Both the position numbers and the translations under genes were made by a program. Below, piece after piece: positions 44,498 to 54,546 of a stretch of 64,000 nucleotides of DNA. The stretch is from Microbulbifer celer. Lineage in GTDB: Bacteria; Pseudomonadota; Gammaproteobacteria; Pseudomonadales; Cellvibrionaceae. The DNA lies in assembly GCF_020991125.1 (NCBI RefSeq), contig NZ_CP087715.1, positions 3,277,001-3,341,000 of the forward strand. The letters are read 5' to 3'. The stretch's first letter is position 1. Each line of letters begins with the position of its first letter. The notes under the pieces were generated by a model. That model was not told where the DNA came from, ran no database searches, and saw only the letters and a list, made by a program, of their open reading frames with translations.

Positions 44498-45745
44498 TCA
44501 GTCGGACTCCAGTTCGGCCAGGCGGCTTGCAAGAAAGCGCTGTTCCGGGCCCTGTTGCGCCAACTCCAGTGCACGCCGGTAAGCGGCGCGCGCTTCTTCT
44601 TTCTGACCGAGACGGCGGTACAGGTCGGCACGGGCCGCGTGGCACAGGTGATAGTCGGTAAGAGCGTCGCGAGCCAGCAACGCGTCAATCAGCTGCAGCC
44701 CCTGTTCCGGGCCATCCCGCATTGCCACGGCTACTGCGCGATTGAGTTCGATCACAGGCGACGGAGTCATAGCCAATAGCGCGTCGTACAGACCGACGAT
44801 CTGTGGCCAGTCGGTGTTCTCCATGGTATCGGCCTCGGCGTGGACGGCGGCAATGGCGGCTTGCAGGCTGTAGGGGCCGAAGCGACGGCTGGCCAGAGCG
44901 CGCAGTACCCGATTGCAGCCCTCCCGGATCTGCTGCTGATCCCATAGAGCGCGGTCCTGCTGCTCTAACAGAATCAGCTCGCCATCGGCGGAGACGCGAG
45001 CGGCGCGGCGGGCGTCTTGCAGTAGTAACAGGGCCAGCAGGCCTTCGACTTCAGGTTCTGGCAACAACTGGCACAGCAGGCGCGCAAGGCGGATGGCCTC
45101 TGCGGACAGGTCGTGCCGGATCAGCTTGTCACCGGCGGAGGCGGAATAACCCTCATTGAAGATCAGATAGATGACGTGCAAAACACTGTCGAGCCGCTCC
45201 GGTAGCTGCTGCGCTTCCGGCACTTCATAGGGAATGCGGGCATCGCGAATTTTGGCCTTGGCGCGCACGATGCGCTGGGCGACGGTGGGCGTGGCAGCCA
45301 GGAAGGCACTGGCGATCTCCTCCGTCGTGAGACCACACACTTCCCGTAGAGTCAAAGCAAGTTGTGCCTCGGGTGCGAGGCTTGGATGGCAGCAGGTAAA
45401 GATCAGCCGCAGGCGATCGTCCTCGATGCTGTGTGCCTCTTCCTGTTCCGTGGTCAACTCGGATTGCAGGCGCTCGGCCACATCCTCATAAGACACATCA
45501 AAGCGGGCTTTGCGGCGCAGCTGGTCGATGGCTTTGAAACGTCCGGTGGATACCAGCCAGGCACGGGGGTTATCGGGTATTCCCTCAGTTGGCCATTGGG
45601 TGAGCGCCACAGCGAAGGCGTCGTGTAATGCTTCCTCTGCCAGATCAAAGTTGCCAAGCAAGCGAATCAGGGTAGCGAGGACGCGACGAGATTCGGTCTG
45701 GTAGATTTCCTGTAGGCGGACCTGGAATATATCGGGCATAGACAT
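44498..45745 (-). CDS. ECF42-type RNA polymerase sigma factor with TPR-like C-terminal extension
   Basis: About 415 residues: sigma-2 domain (about 10-90, NFDLAEEALHDAFAVAL…), sigma-4 domain (about 110-170, LTLREVCGLTTEEIASAFL) and a long helical extension (about 185-410, DUF6596/TPR-like, ending YRRALELAQQG…). The extension is needed for activity in studied ECF42 factors. No anti-sigma gene is adjacent. The start is ATG 45745 or 45739; a TTG at 45763 is unlikely. Its operon order, sigma-DGPF-SRPBCC-YciI-GST, is characteristic. Confidence 0.9.
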   Translation of the reverse strand: MSMPDIFQVRLQEIYQTESRRVLATLIRLLGNFDLAEEALHDAFAVALTQWPTEGIPDNPRAWLVSTGRFKAIDQLRRKARFDVSYEDVAERLQSELTTEQEEAHSIEDDRLRLIFTCCHPSLAPEAQLALTLREVCGLTTEEIASAFLAATPTVAQRIVRAKAKIRDARIPYEVPEAQQLPERLDSVLHVIYLIFNEGYSASAGDKLIRHDLSAEAIRLARLLCQLLPEPEVEGLLALLLLQDARRAARVSADGELILLEQQDRALWDQQQIREGCNRVLRALASRRFGPYSLQAAIAAVHAEADTMENTDWPQIVGLYDALLAMTPSPVIELNRAVAVAMRDGPEQGLQLIDALLARDALTDYHLCHAARADLYRRLGQKEEARAAYRRALELAQQGPEQRFLASRLAELESD

Positions 45746-45998
45746 AATTATTTTTCGTTTCAATGGGCTCTAATGTTCAATGCTGGCATATTTTTACCAG
45801 TATTGAACGGATCAACGAAACCCGAGTTACCCCGCGATCTTGGATAGAGACACTATATCATCGGATATTTCTCAGGCTTGCGCTTCGATTTCTCTCCACT
45901 TGGCATTATCTCGCTTCATTCAATGGCCGCACGTGGCCCGGGGCGGTCTCCCGCTACTGACCGCCTGTTCTTCTAAATATACTGTCACACGGTCGCTA

Positions 45999-46268
45999 CT
46001 AGTGTGGTGTAACGGACTAATTGTGCATATCAGAGCCCCCCAAATTGTTCACAGTAAGGCGCCGCTCGCAGGGAATGGCGGGCCCTTTCCAAGAGCGGTA
46101 ACGCAGCTGTGGGCGATTTGGGGGGCTCCCTTCGGGCGGACCGCTAAGCAGCCATCTGCTGCGTTGCACTTGCTTGACGTAGAATGACTACGCCAGCGCA
46201 AGTGCGCCTTACATCTGACCGCTTAGCGGCCCGCTGATAAGCACAATTAGTTCGTTACACCACACTAG
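45999..46268. mobile_element. MITE-like element, copy 2 (inverted relative to copy 1)
   Basis: The reverse complement of the element at 24753-25022, also 270 bases and also bounded by CTAG on both sides. Five differences were seen by eye, all transitions, one of them in the left terminal repeat (cggact against cgaact). The 13-base hairpin arms are at 46033-46045 and 46116-46128. Short open frames that read into it (for example 45840-46187) are products of the repeat, not genes. The 606-base gap between the sigma gene and the hydrolase gene otherwise holds only promoter sequence. Confidence 0.88.
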
Positions 46269-46369
46269 AGCATTTCACTCTAGACTTAATATTCACGCAT
46301 CTGAATCAACCATCACCCTTCGTTCGCTCAAAACCGTTCATGATTGTGCGATCACTCAGGAGTCTATGT

Positions 46370-47335
46370 ATGTGCACGCGAACTCTCTGGCTGGACAGTG
46401 GCCAAGGCCCCATTGCTGGACGAAATATGGATTGGGCACAGAGCCTCGGGACCAATCTTTGGGTGCTTCCCGCCGGTATAGAGCGAATTGGAATAGACAA
46501 TGACCCCAATCCCCTGAAATGGCAGTCGAAGTACGCGAGCCTTGTGGCTACCGCCTATGATCTGGCGACCGCGGATGGCCTCAATGAAAAGGGGTTGGCC
46601 GCGCACATTCTTTGGCTGACCGAATCGGAGTACGGCGAACGCGATGAAAAACAGTTGGGGCTCTCCGTTTCTCTCTGGGCCCAGTTCTACCTGGATCAGT
46701 TTGATAGTGTTGCGGCTTGTGTGGAATACACCAAGAACAATGCCATCCAGGTACGCCCTCAGGGTGACCCGGTATCCGGCCGCTGGTCGACGGTCCACTT
46801 GGCACTTGGTGATGCGTCTGGGGATTCCGCGGTAATTGAATTTATCGACGGTGAGGCCAAGGTCCATCATAGCCGTGACTACACAGTAATGACGAATTCT
46901 CCACCATTTGACGAACAGCTCCAGCACCTTACCCAGTATCAGGGGTTTGGTGGCGACCTCCCCCTGCCCGGCACCACGGAAGCCGCCGACCGTTTTGTGC
47001 GAGCGAGTTACTACTTATCCAAACTGCCGCCAGCGGATACGCCCAGAAAGGCTTATGCCGCGCTGCTGAGTGTAATGCGCAACGCCGCACAGCCTTTTGG
47101 CGTTGCAGACCCGGCGCGCCCTCATATATCGATGACCATCTGGCGCACACTCATTGATCTAAAACGCGGGATTTACGCTTTCGAATCATCTTTCAGCCCG
47201 GACATTGTATGGGTCCAACTTAACAAGATGGATCTGACAAAAAGTCAGAAACTGGATCTCGCCCAGGAAGGTCTGGTGGGCAATATGACAGACAAGTTTG
47301 TCGATACACCTGCATTCAATTTTTTGTCCGCGTAA
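46370..47335 (+). CDS. Linear amide C-N hydrolase (choloylglycine hydrolase/PVA family)
   Basis: A 321-residue Ntn hydrolase. Cys2, exposed after Met removal, is the expected nucleophile (MCTRTLW), and the family block GRNMDWAQSLG follows. An Asn/Arg-containing core (SGRWSTVHLALGD, then TVMTNSPPFDEQL) fits the family. Members cleave bile salts, penicillin V or N-acyl amides such as acyl-homoserine lactones; the substrate here is unknown. ATG 46370 has aggag six bases upstream. gad follows after about 30 bases. Confidence 0.88.
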   Translation: MCTRTLWLDSGQGPIAGRNMDWAQSLGTNLWVLPAGIERIGIDNDPNPLKWQSKYASLVATAYDLATADGLNEKGLAAHILWLTESEYGERDEKQLGLSVSLWAQFYLDQFDSVAACVEYTKNNAIQVRPQGDPVSGRWSTVHLALGDASGDSAVIEFIDGEAKVHHSRDYTVMTNSPPFDEQLQHLTQYQGFGGDLPLPGTTEAADRFVRASYYLSKLPPADTPRKAYAALLSVMRNAAQPFGVADPARPHISMTIWRTLIDLKRGIYAFESSFSPDIVWVQLNKMDLTKSQKLDLAQEGLVGNMTDKFVDTPAFNFLSA

Positions 47336-47365
47336 CGTCAGTATGTGAAGCAGAGGATTCTCGCA

Positions 47366-48775
47366 ATGCCTTTACACCGGAAAAGCAAGCATAAGCATCA
47401 ATCAGGTTATGTGGGCGAAGATATTTTCAGCGCTAGTGCTACCCGCCACAGTGTCCCACGCTACAAGTTACCCAAACACAGTATGCCAGCAAAGACCGGC
47501 TATCAACTGGTGCGAGACGAACTGTACCTGGACGGCAACTCACGACAGAACCTTGCCACCTTCTGCACCACCTGGGCGGAGGACGAAGTACAGCGTCTGA
47601 TGGCCGATTGCTTCGACAAAAACATGATCGACAAGGACGAGTACCCCCAGACCGCGGAGATTGAGTCTCGCTGTGTCCATATGCTCGCCGACCTTTGGAA
47701 TGCACAGGATTCGGAAGATACCATTGGCTGCTCTACCACCGGCTCCTCAGAGGCCGCCATGCTCGGTGGTCTGGCGTTAAAGTGGCAGTGGCGAAAACGG
47801 CAGAAAGACAACGGCAAGAGTATAGAAAAACCCAATCTGGTCTGTGGCCCAGTACAGGTATGCTGGCACAAGTTCGCCCGCTATTTCGATGTAGAGCTGC
47901 GCGAAATTCCGCTGGACGGAAATGAAGTCTGTATGAATCCAGACAAGATCCGCCAGTATGTTGATGAAAATACCATCGGCGTGGTTGCCACTTTGGGAGT
48001 CACGTTTACCTGTGTCTATGAGCCAGTAGAAGAGATAGCCCGTGCACTCGATGTGATTGAAAAAGAAACCGGGCTTGATATTCCAATTCACGTCGACGCA
48101 GCCAGCGGCGGCTTTGTGGCTCCATTTATTCAGCCCAACCTGGCGTGGGATTTCCGTATCGCGCGGGTAAAGTCCATCAACACCTCTGGACACAAGTTTG
48201 GCTTGGCGCCACTCGGTGTAGGCTGGGTAATATGGCGGGACGCCGGCGAGCTGCCCGAAGACCTGATCTTCCACGTGGATTATCTGGGCGGTGATATGCC
48301 CACTTTTGCCCTCAACTTCAGCCGTCCCGGTGGCGAAATCATTGCGCAGTATTACAATTTAATTCGTCTGGGTTTTGAAGGCTACCGGGAAATTCAGCAG
48401 GCTTGTGTCGATACCGCAATCTGGCTGGGAGAGCAGGTTACCGAGATGGGACCTTTTGATATTTTCTATAACGGAAAAGGTGGCCTGCCCGCAATCGGCT
48501 ATTCGCTGAAGCCTGGAAAGTGGGGATTTGATCTTTACGACTTATCTGACCGGCTACGCATGCGTGGCTGGCAGATTGCCTCTTACCCCCTACCTTCAAA
48601 CCGCCAGGATACGGTCATCCAGCGAATCATGATTCGTCACGGTATCAGCCGGGATATGGCTGCACTTCTGGCAGAGGATATGCGTCGCGCCATCGAATAT
48701 TTTTCAACGCATCCGATTGCCGCGTCCGAACCGCGCCCCACCAGCAGCCATTCTGGACGCAGTTCATCCAGCTGA
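47366..48775 (+). CDS. gadB: Glutamate decarboxylase
   Basis: A 469-residue PLP enzyme that decarboxylates L-glutamate to GABA, consuming a proton. The PLP lysine lies in NTSGHKFG (Lys277; Lys276 in E. coli GadB), and [13 protein letters not shown] carries the PLP Asp. It follows the amide hydrolase by 30 bases, so the hydrolase may supply glutamate. The C-terminus is Ser-rich and overlaps the convergent permease gene by 12 bases. GTG 47345 is less likely than ATG 47366. No GadC antiporter was found in the window. Confidence 0.93.
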   Translation: MPLHRKSKHKHQSGYVGEDIFSASATRHSVPRYKLPKHSMPAKTGYQLVRDELYLDGNSRQNLATFCTTWAEDEVQRLMADCFDKNMIDKDEYPQTAEIESRCVHMLADLWNAQDSEDTIGCSTTGSSEAAMLGGLALKWQWRKRQKDNGKSIEKPNLVCGPVQVCWHKFARYFDVELREIPLDGNEVCMNPDKIRQYVDENTIGVVATLGVTFTCVYEPVEEIARALDVIEKETGLDIPIHVDAASGGFVAPFIQPNLAWDFRIARVKSINTSGHKFGLAPLGVGWVIWRDAGELPEDLIFHVDYLGGDMPTFALNFSRPGGEIIAQYYNLIRLGFEGYREIQQACVDTAIWLGEQVTEMGPFDIFYNGKGGLPAIGYSLKPGKWGFDLYDLSDRLRMRGWQIASYPLPSNRQDTVIQRIMIRHGISRDMAALLAEDMRRAIEYFSTHPIAASEPRPTSSHSGRSSSS

Positions 48776-49921
48776 TAGCTTCCCGGTACGGTACCTGCCG
48801 CGTGAGACAGCCACCAGCATGCCTCCGTACAGGAGGCATTGCGCTAAAAGTGTGACTATCGGGGTTATAACCGAGGAGAAACCGGTACCCAACTGGTTCA
48901 AGCGCACAAACCCCTGCACACCGGCCGAGCTTGGTATCAGGTATGACAAAGAGCGAAGTGGCTCGGGAACGCTTTCCAGCGGCCAGGAAAAACCCGATAG
49001 AAATACAATAGGCAAGGAGGTGAATAGCAAAAACGGAATAACGTCCTCAGCACTTTTAAAAAACTCGGCAATCAGCAACCCCAGCAGTGAAACGGAGAGC
49101 AGAAACAAGCTGAGAAATGGAATCAGGTAGGCAGCCTGCCCCACCGCCGGGAGATGGTACACGGGAAAGATTATCCAACGGATAATCATAAACTGTAAAA
49201 GGTAGATTCCTACCCATGGAATATTGCGCCCCGCAGTCCAGACAATTCTCCGAGCTACACCTTTGGGAGCTCCCTCCTTCAGGGCACGACGCGCATCGCA
49301 CAGTAATCCCAGTCCGATCAGCATGGTTTGCTGTAAAATCACCATCGCAACAGCCGGCACCACAAAGCTCGCGTAACCACCCGCAGGGTTAAAGAGTTCA
49401 ATCACCTCCAACTGAAAAGGCTCCTGGGTGGCCGCTGCCAATCCGGACTTACCGGAACTCTCGGCAAAGGCAACTGCGCCAAGCTCTCCCCCCGCGTCCA
49501 GCACTGCTTTCGTGGCCGCGTCGGCCAGCTGACTGTAGGCGAGCAGGTAGCCTGCATTGGCAAGCAAGCCAATCACAGGGGATTCTCCCCGTGTCACGTC
49601 ATGCTGCAGGCCCGCAGGAATTTCCACAATGCCCAGTACTTCGGAGCCTTCCAAGGCCCGCCTTGCCGCCATGGGATCTGCAGAGCCGTCTACAATCTGC
49701 AACAGCTCGGCAGCGTCAATATGCGCGAGCAATTGACGCGAGAGTGCGGTGTTATCCAGGTCCAATGCATAAATAGGCATATCCCGGTAAGCCTGAGGTG
49801 AATACGGCCCGGGGTAAATTGCGCTGTAGAAAAGGGCCGCACCGCCAAGAATCAGCAGGGTTGCAGGCGCGATGATCAATGCCCGGATCTCGTAGCGGGC
49901 ACCGGCAAACAGTGATCTCAT
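48764..49921 (-). CDS. ABC-2 type membrane permease (YhhJ-like)
   Basis: A 385-residue inner-membrane protein with one N-terminal helix, a periplasmic domain (about 35-185) and five C-terminal helices, the ABC-2 exporter layout of YhhJ/YbhS type. [21 protein letters not shown]-like terminal loop sequence is present. It follows a second permease gene by 36 bases. No ATPase gene is in the operon. Its 3' end overlaps gadB by 12 bases. Confidence 0.88.
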   Translation of the reverse strand: MRSLFAGARYEIRALIIAPATLLILGGAALFYSAIYPGPYSPQAYRDMPIYALDLDNTALSRQLLAHIDAAELLQIVDGSADPMAARRALEGSEVLGIVEIPAGLQHDVTRGESPVIGLLANAGYLLAYSQLADAATKAVLDAGGELGAVAFAESSGKSGLAAATQEPFQLEVIELFNPAGGYASFVVPAVAMVILQQTMLIGLGLLCDARRALKEGAPKGVARRIVWTAGRNIPWVGIYLLQFMIIRWIIFPVYHLPAVGQAAYLIPFLSLFLLSVSLLGLLIAEFFKSAEDVIPFLLFTSLPIVFLSGFSWPLESVPEPLRSLSYLIPSSAGVQGFVRLNQLGTGFSSVITPIVTLLAQCLLYGGMLVAVSRGRYRTGKLSAG

Positions 49922-49957
49922 TGCAGTTTAACCTCACTTCCCTCTAACCCCAATCCG

Positions 49958-51085
49958 CTAGCGCAATTTCCGTGTGCGCCAATAAAACAGTGCGGCCGAA
50001 AAAAACAGGAAAACACAGGCAAACCCAAGCAGGTGCTGCAACTGTGGAATCGCGAATTCAACCCGCACGCGCTCGGTTACAAACTGTGTTTGCAAGTGGA
50101 GGAACCACGTGACCGGCAGGGCCTCTCCAAACAGACGTGCCGCCACCGGCATGGCGCCCTGAGGGAACGTGACTCCGGAAAACGCGACTGCAGGTCCTGC
50201 AAGCACGCTGACACAGGAATAGGCAACGTGCGACGGAAATGCCATCGCCAGACTGGAGCCCAGCCCCAGATACGCGGCGACCAGCGCAGCCCAACCGACC
50301 ACAAACCAGAAGGGTTCAGACATGGGCGGCAGATCCAGCCAGGAAAAACAGATAAGCAGACAGCCAATACCGATCGCCACCCACCACACAAATGCCGCGG
50401 TGAGCTTTCCCCACAGCGCGCCCCAACCAGTGGCGTACAACCACTGTTTATCTTCCCCGGCAATACAGCGGGCCCCGTGCAAGACCACAAAACAATGCAG
50501 ACTCGCGGCAATCAGAGCAATCCCCAGGTAGGCTGCGTAATCAAGCCCCGGGTTATACAGGGGGTGTGTCTGTGTCCGGATCGGCTGCGCCATCGCCTCA
50601 GCTTGTAGCATGGGAGTCCCCTGGGCCATGCGCATCGTCACGGACTCAACCCCGATCTGGGTAAGAATGACCTCCTGCACGTCGCTGCTGATCGCATCCG
50701 CTGTGGCGAGTGACTGTTCATTTAACAGCAAAGCGACCGTGGGCTGTCTGCCGCGGACAATGTCGCGGCTGAAGCCACTGGGAAAAGAGACAATTGCATA
50801 GGTCTCCCCCTTTTCCATCCGCGTTTTCGCTGCATCCATGGAGGCTACCGTTTGCTTTACACTGATCGCAGGTGCGGCATTCAGCTGCGCACTGAGCTGT
50901 CGTGTGATGGCACTGCTATCCTGATCGACAATGGAAATTGGCAAGCCGGTAATGGTCCGCGCACTGAAAATGACAATCAGCAGGAAGCACGCGAGTACTG
51001 GCAGCCACAGCATCAGCCAATGGGTGGTTTTCTCAGTGTGCCAGGCACGCAATTCCCGCCGGATCGTTGCACCAAAGCCTGTCAT
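49958..51085 (-). CDS. ABC-2 type membrane permease
   Basis: A 375-residue paralogue of the next permease, same layout: N-terminal helix LWLPVLACFLLIVIF, periplasmic domain with SIVDQDSSAITRQLSAQL, then five helices. GLPISIVDQD and LIPFLS-type motifs place it in the ABC-2 family. Its start overlaps the HlyD stop (51082-51085). The tandem permeases probably form a heterodimer. Confidence 0.88.
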   Translation of the reverse strand: MTGFGATIRRELRAWHTEKTTHWLMLWLPVLACFLLIVIFSARTITGLPISIVDQDSSAITRQLSAQLNAAPAISVKQTVASMDAAKTRMEKGETYAIVSFPSGFSRDIVRGRQPTVALLLNEQSLATADAISSDVQEVILTQIGVESVTMRMAQGTPMLQAEAMAQPIRTQTHPLYNPGLDYAAYLGIALIAASLHCFVVLHGARCIAGEDKQWLYATGWGALWGKLTAAFVWWVAIGIGCLLICFSWLDLPPMSEPFWFVVGWAALVAAYLGLGSSLAMAFPSHVAYSCVSVLAGPAVAFSGVTFPQGAMPVAARLFGEALPVTWFLHLQTQFVTERVRVEFAIPQLQHLLGFACVFLFFSAALFYWRTRKLR

Positions 51086-52089
51086 TTTTCTGACCGCACT
51101 TCACTCTGGGGCACCAGCACCGTCATGCCGGCGCGCAATCCCGCTATGGAAGAAATTGGACGAGCCCGCACCTCGAAGGTACGCAGATCATAACTGCCGA
51201 GCGCACGGGTAGAAGTCCAGGTCGCGAAATCGCCAAGTACCGAGATCTGGTAAACAACCAGTTTTACATCCGTACCAGATTCGCCCAGAGCCGGGATTTT
51301 TGCCGACAGTCGGTCTCCCACCTGAAGGCCATCCAGTAGATCTTCGCGTACGTTAAAGCGGACCCAGGGCGCATCTGTTTTCGCCAGTATCGCTATGGGG
51401 ATGCCCGCGGCGACGATTTCCCCTTCGCGAAAATTGATGGATGTGATCTCACCGTCGGCCAATGCGTATACCTGCTGCTCCGACACAGCCGACTCCACCA
51501 ACTGGCGCTCACCCTTCGCTTCTTTTGTTACAGCCGCCGCTGTTACCTTGTCTTGTGGGCGCAACCCCGCTACCACCATTTCATAGTCTGCCTTTGATGC
51601 CTGATAGACAGACCAGGTGGAACGCTGGGCAGCAATGGCCTCATCAAGACGCTGCCTGGGAATCACTCCCTGATCAAACAGGCGCCGCATCCTACCGGCG
51701 GTGACACGCGCCAACTCAGCCTGGGCTTGGGTGGCGTCCATTGCGGCTCTGGCAGACTCGACTTCCTCCGGGCGCGCCCCCTTATCGGCCTTGGATTGCT
51801 GCGCGGCAGCTCCCTCAACCATCGCATTCGCCTGCATCAGACGAGCCTGTGCTTCCGGATCGCTGATTTCTGCCAACAAGGCGCCCTTGCGTACTCTCTG
51901 CCCCTCTTCGATATTCAGACGTGCAAGCCTGCCTGGATACTTGGTGGCAATATTGAGTTCGCGCATTTCCACCCGCCCCTCGATGTAGCTCTCCTCTTTA
52001 CAGCCATACAGCCAAAGTACGACAGCGGTGACCAGGATGCCTTTGATCGCGAATAAAATGGGACCTGATCGAGAAGGCTTACTTGACAT
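51082..52089 (-). CDS. HlyD family periplasmic adaptor
   Basis: A 335-residue membrane fusion protein: N-terminal helix (GILVTAVVLWLYGC), lipoyl half (KYPGRLARLNIEEGQRVRKGALLAEI), coiled-coil hairpin (about 75-190) and beta-barrel. The Cys after LYG resembles a lipobox but is non-canonical. ATG 52089 overlaps the tolC-like gene by 11 bases and the downstream permease by four. It should bridge the permease pair to the TolC-like channel. Confidence 0.9.
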   Translation of the reverse strand: MSSKPSRSGPILFAIKGILVTAVVLWLYGCKEESYIEGRVEMRELNIATKYPGRLARLNIEEGQRVRKGALLAEISDPEAQARLMQANAMVEGAAAQQSKADKGARPEEVESARAAMDATQAQAELARVTAGRMRRLFDQGVIPRQRLDEAIAAQRSTWSVYQASKADYEMVVAGLRPQDKVTAAAVTKEAKGERQLVESAVSEQQVYALADGEITSINFREGEIVAAGIPIAILAKTDAPWVRFNVREDLLDGLQVGDRLSAKIPALGESGTDVKLVVYQISVLGDFATWTSTRALGSYDLRTFEVRARPISSIAGLRAGMTVLVPQSEVRSEK

Positions 52090-53452
52090 TGGGAACCACT
52101 CCGGGCTTGGCGAGAACATCCAATACAGTTGCGCCGCGTCCAGTCGCCAGCATCAGGCTCGTCCATGCCAGCAAACAGTCATAATCTGCAGCCAGCCTTT
52201 GCAGCTTCGCCCCCGCAAGCGCGTTTTCCGCATCGACCACATCAATGGATCGCCCCTCGCCCGCAGCAAATGCGGCACGCTGCATCCGCAGACTCTCAGC
52301 GGCAAGCCGCTCGGTTCTGCGTGACACATCTGCACGGCGCTGTGCGTCCAGAAAAGAGGAGTAGCGCGACTCCACGTCCAACTGCACCCGATTCTCGGCC
52401 TCTCTTGCAAGCGCCTGTGTCGTACGCCACTCTTCCTGCGCAAGCGATACACCGGCCTTGCGCGCGCCACCATCAAAGATTTTGAAGGTAAGATTCGCCG
52501 TTACGGTCCAGTCTGGGATCAGCTCTGGCAATTGATAGCTGTGCAACTCAAATCCCCCTACAATGGTCACGTCGGGCCAATACTCCGAGCGAGCCACTCC
52601 GATGACCTTTTCGGCCTGTCTGGCCGTGGCGTTCAACTGGCGAACCAGTGGATTGAATTGCTGCGCATCATCGAGCAAGTGCTGCAAGTCCGCGGGCGCC
52701 GGCAATTGGGATGGCGGCCCCGACGCGGTCTGGACATCCGGGTTTCCCAGACTCAATAGACTGCTTAACCCCGCGCGAATATTCTCCAGCGCGTGTTGCC
52801 GCTCCTGTTCTTCCAGTTCCGCCTGCGCCAAGGCCACTTCTGCGCGCATACGATCAGCTGCTGCGATCTGCCCCTCATTTTCAAGAATCCGCGCATTCCT
52901 CAAGTGTGTGCGCAGGCTTCCTACCACGGAGGTCTGAACCTGTAGCGCACGCTCACTCACTGACACACCGAAATACCTGGCCGTCAAATCCAACAGAAGT
53001 TTATTCTCAGTGACTTCTTTCCCCGCACTGGCAACTTCGATGCCAATAGCACTGGCCTCCTGTAAAGAGCGTGTACGGCCACCAGTAAATACCGGCCAAG
53101 TGAGCGTAGCCATGGTGAAACTGAAGTCGCGCGGCTGCAGAATTGGGTTCGGGATTTCCGGTATGGCGGGATCCAGCGCCTCCAGCACTTGGTTTATTGG
53201 TCTCAAATCCACCTCCACCGGATCTGAGAATTGACCGTAAGTGGAAATCACACCGAGCTGCGGCAACGCCAATGCACGTGTTGCACTGTTTTTTGCCTCA
53301 GCGCCCGCCAACTGCGCGCGTTCTGCCTCCAGCAGAGGGGTTTTCTGCAGACGCTGTACCGCTTCAGAAAATGTCAGCGGATCCTGGTATGAACCCGCTG
53401 CAACCTGAGCAAACGGCAAAACTAACAACGTCAGCAATAACCACCGGATCAC
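52079..53452 (-). CDS. TolC family outer-membrane efflux protein
   Basis: A 457-residue outer-membrane factor: signal peptide (to about residue 20), then two structural repeats with long coiled helices (ARLRMQRAAFAAGEG-type in the second half, NGRTRSLQEASAIG-like in the first). It is the first gene of the TolC-HlyD-permease-permease operon. The exported compound is unknown. Confidence 0.92.
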   Translation of the reverse strand: MIRWLLLTLLVLPFAQVAAGSYQDPLTFSEAVQRLQKTPLLEAERAQLAGAEAKNSATRALALPQLGVISTYGQFSDPVEVDLRPINQVLEALDPAIPEIPNPILQPRDFSFTMATLTWPVFTGGRTRSLQEASAIGIEVASAGKEVTENKLLLDLTARYFGVSVSERALQVQTSVVGSLRTHLRNARILENEGQIAAADRMRAEVALAQAELEEQERQHALENIRAGLSSLLSLGNPDVQTASGPPSQLPAPADLQHLLDDAQQFNPLVRQLNATARQAEKVIGVARSEYWPDVTIVGGFELHSYQLPELIPDWTVTANLTFKIFDGGARKAGVSLAQEEWRTTQALAREAENRVQLDVESRYSSFLDAQRRADVSRRTERLAAESLRMQRAAFAAGEGRSIDVVDAENALAGAKLQRLAADYDCLLAWTSLMLATGRGATVLDVLAKPGVVPNVK

Positions 53453-53546
53453 ACTATTCGCCTACAAAAATCACGGATATGAAGATTCTTCTGTAAATAG
53501 TTCCAAAGCACCGATTTCAACCTGACAGAGTCCCGATCGGCATCTC

Positions 53547-54446
53547 TTAGGTAGATAAAAGTTTCACTTTCATCAAACTGGCTCGCTCGGGAAGAAGCAG
53601 CAGTCCACCGATAAAAAAGCATCCCGCGCCGATGAAAGTTTCCACATTATTGATCGTGGGATTGACCATTGTTCCGCTGGGCAATTTGTATGAAGCGATG
53701 GCAGATACGCCAAAGGCCACTGAACCAAGTAGATTGACCGCCACTACCCACCAAGAAATGAGACGCAGCTTTACAGCCCCCCACTTGTGGCAAACCTCCA
53801 CCCAGGCGAGATAGCTGCTAAGCAAAAAACAGATAGACCCATACAGATCCGGTCTCCACACCAGTGTATTGGATTCACTGACTCCGGCTCCTGCAGTCAA
53901 TGCGTGGAAAGTACTCACGTTAAAGCAAAGAGTGCCAATCAGTTGGATGACTACAGCCCACCAGTCAATGCGATGAACCTCAACCAGTAACGGCTGCCAT
54001 TTTCTCTTTGACACCTGGCTGATAAAACCACCACCAGGTGACCAAGCTGTAGCCGCAACCTCCAGGTACTGCAAGAATGCAGCGGAGGTAAAGAAAATCG
54101 AACCTATGAAAAATGTAAGGTTGTCTTTGCTCACCCCAACCCACGTGGCGTAGGCGGGTACTGATCCCAGCATGAATGCACTGCTACCAAGCGCAAACAA
54201 AATGCCAATCCACCAACTGATGGCGGTTGGAGCCCACCAAGTATTCCGACAGCTCCCCTGCAACCTGTTATAACATTTACGCTGTTCTCGAGAGCGCCAG
54301 ATGATTCTTACTTTTTCCGGTGACAGGAATACTTTTCGGGTTAAAAATGGACCTACTTTGCTGTGAGAAAGCTCTATCCATTGACCCGGATTCGCGTGAT
54401 TCAGGTCAGCACTTTCATCTCTTGTGGCACTCCCTTCCTTATTCAC
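53547..54446 (-). CDS. YrhK-like multi-pass membrane protein
   Basis: A 299-residue protein: hydrophilic N-terminal 70 residues, then about eight hydrophobic segments with SSAFMLGSVPAYA, FFIGSIFFTSAAFLQYLE and, in the second half, LWVEVCHKWG-like repeats and GAGCFFIGGLLLLPE. The repeated FFIGS/FFIGG segments recall the YrhK family; that assignment is from memory and uncertain. Function unknown. Confidence 0.68.
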   Translation of the reverse strand: MNKEGSATRDESADLNHANPGQWIELSHSKVGPFLTRKVFLSPEKVRIIWRSREQRKCYNRLQGSCRNTWWAPTAISWWIGILFALGSSAFMLGSVPAYATWVGVSKDNLTFFIGSIFFTSAAFLQYLEVAATAWSPGGGFISQVSKRKWQPLLVEVHRIDWWAVVIQLIGTLCFNVSTFHALTAGAGVSESNTLVWRPDLYGSICFLLSSYLAWVEVCHKWGAVKLRLISWWVVAVNLLGSVAFGVSAIASYKLPSGTMVNPTINNVETFIGAGCFFIGGLLLLPERASLMKVKLLST

Positions 54447-54546
54447 GCCAACAAGCCACCTTTCTATTCAAGTATCAGCTATAAGCCAAAACTCAATATA
54501 GTATCTTTTCACTGCAAAGCTTTTTCGACAGCCTTTTCGACGCCCT

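Noticed and set aside
45840-46187. 115-residue frame running into MITE copy 2
   Set aside because: Its second half is the repeat itself and its first half has no similarity or ribosome site.
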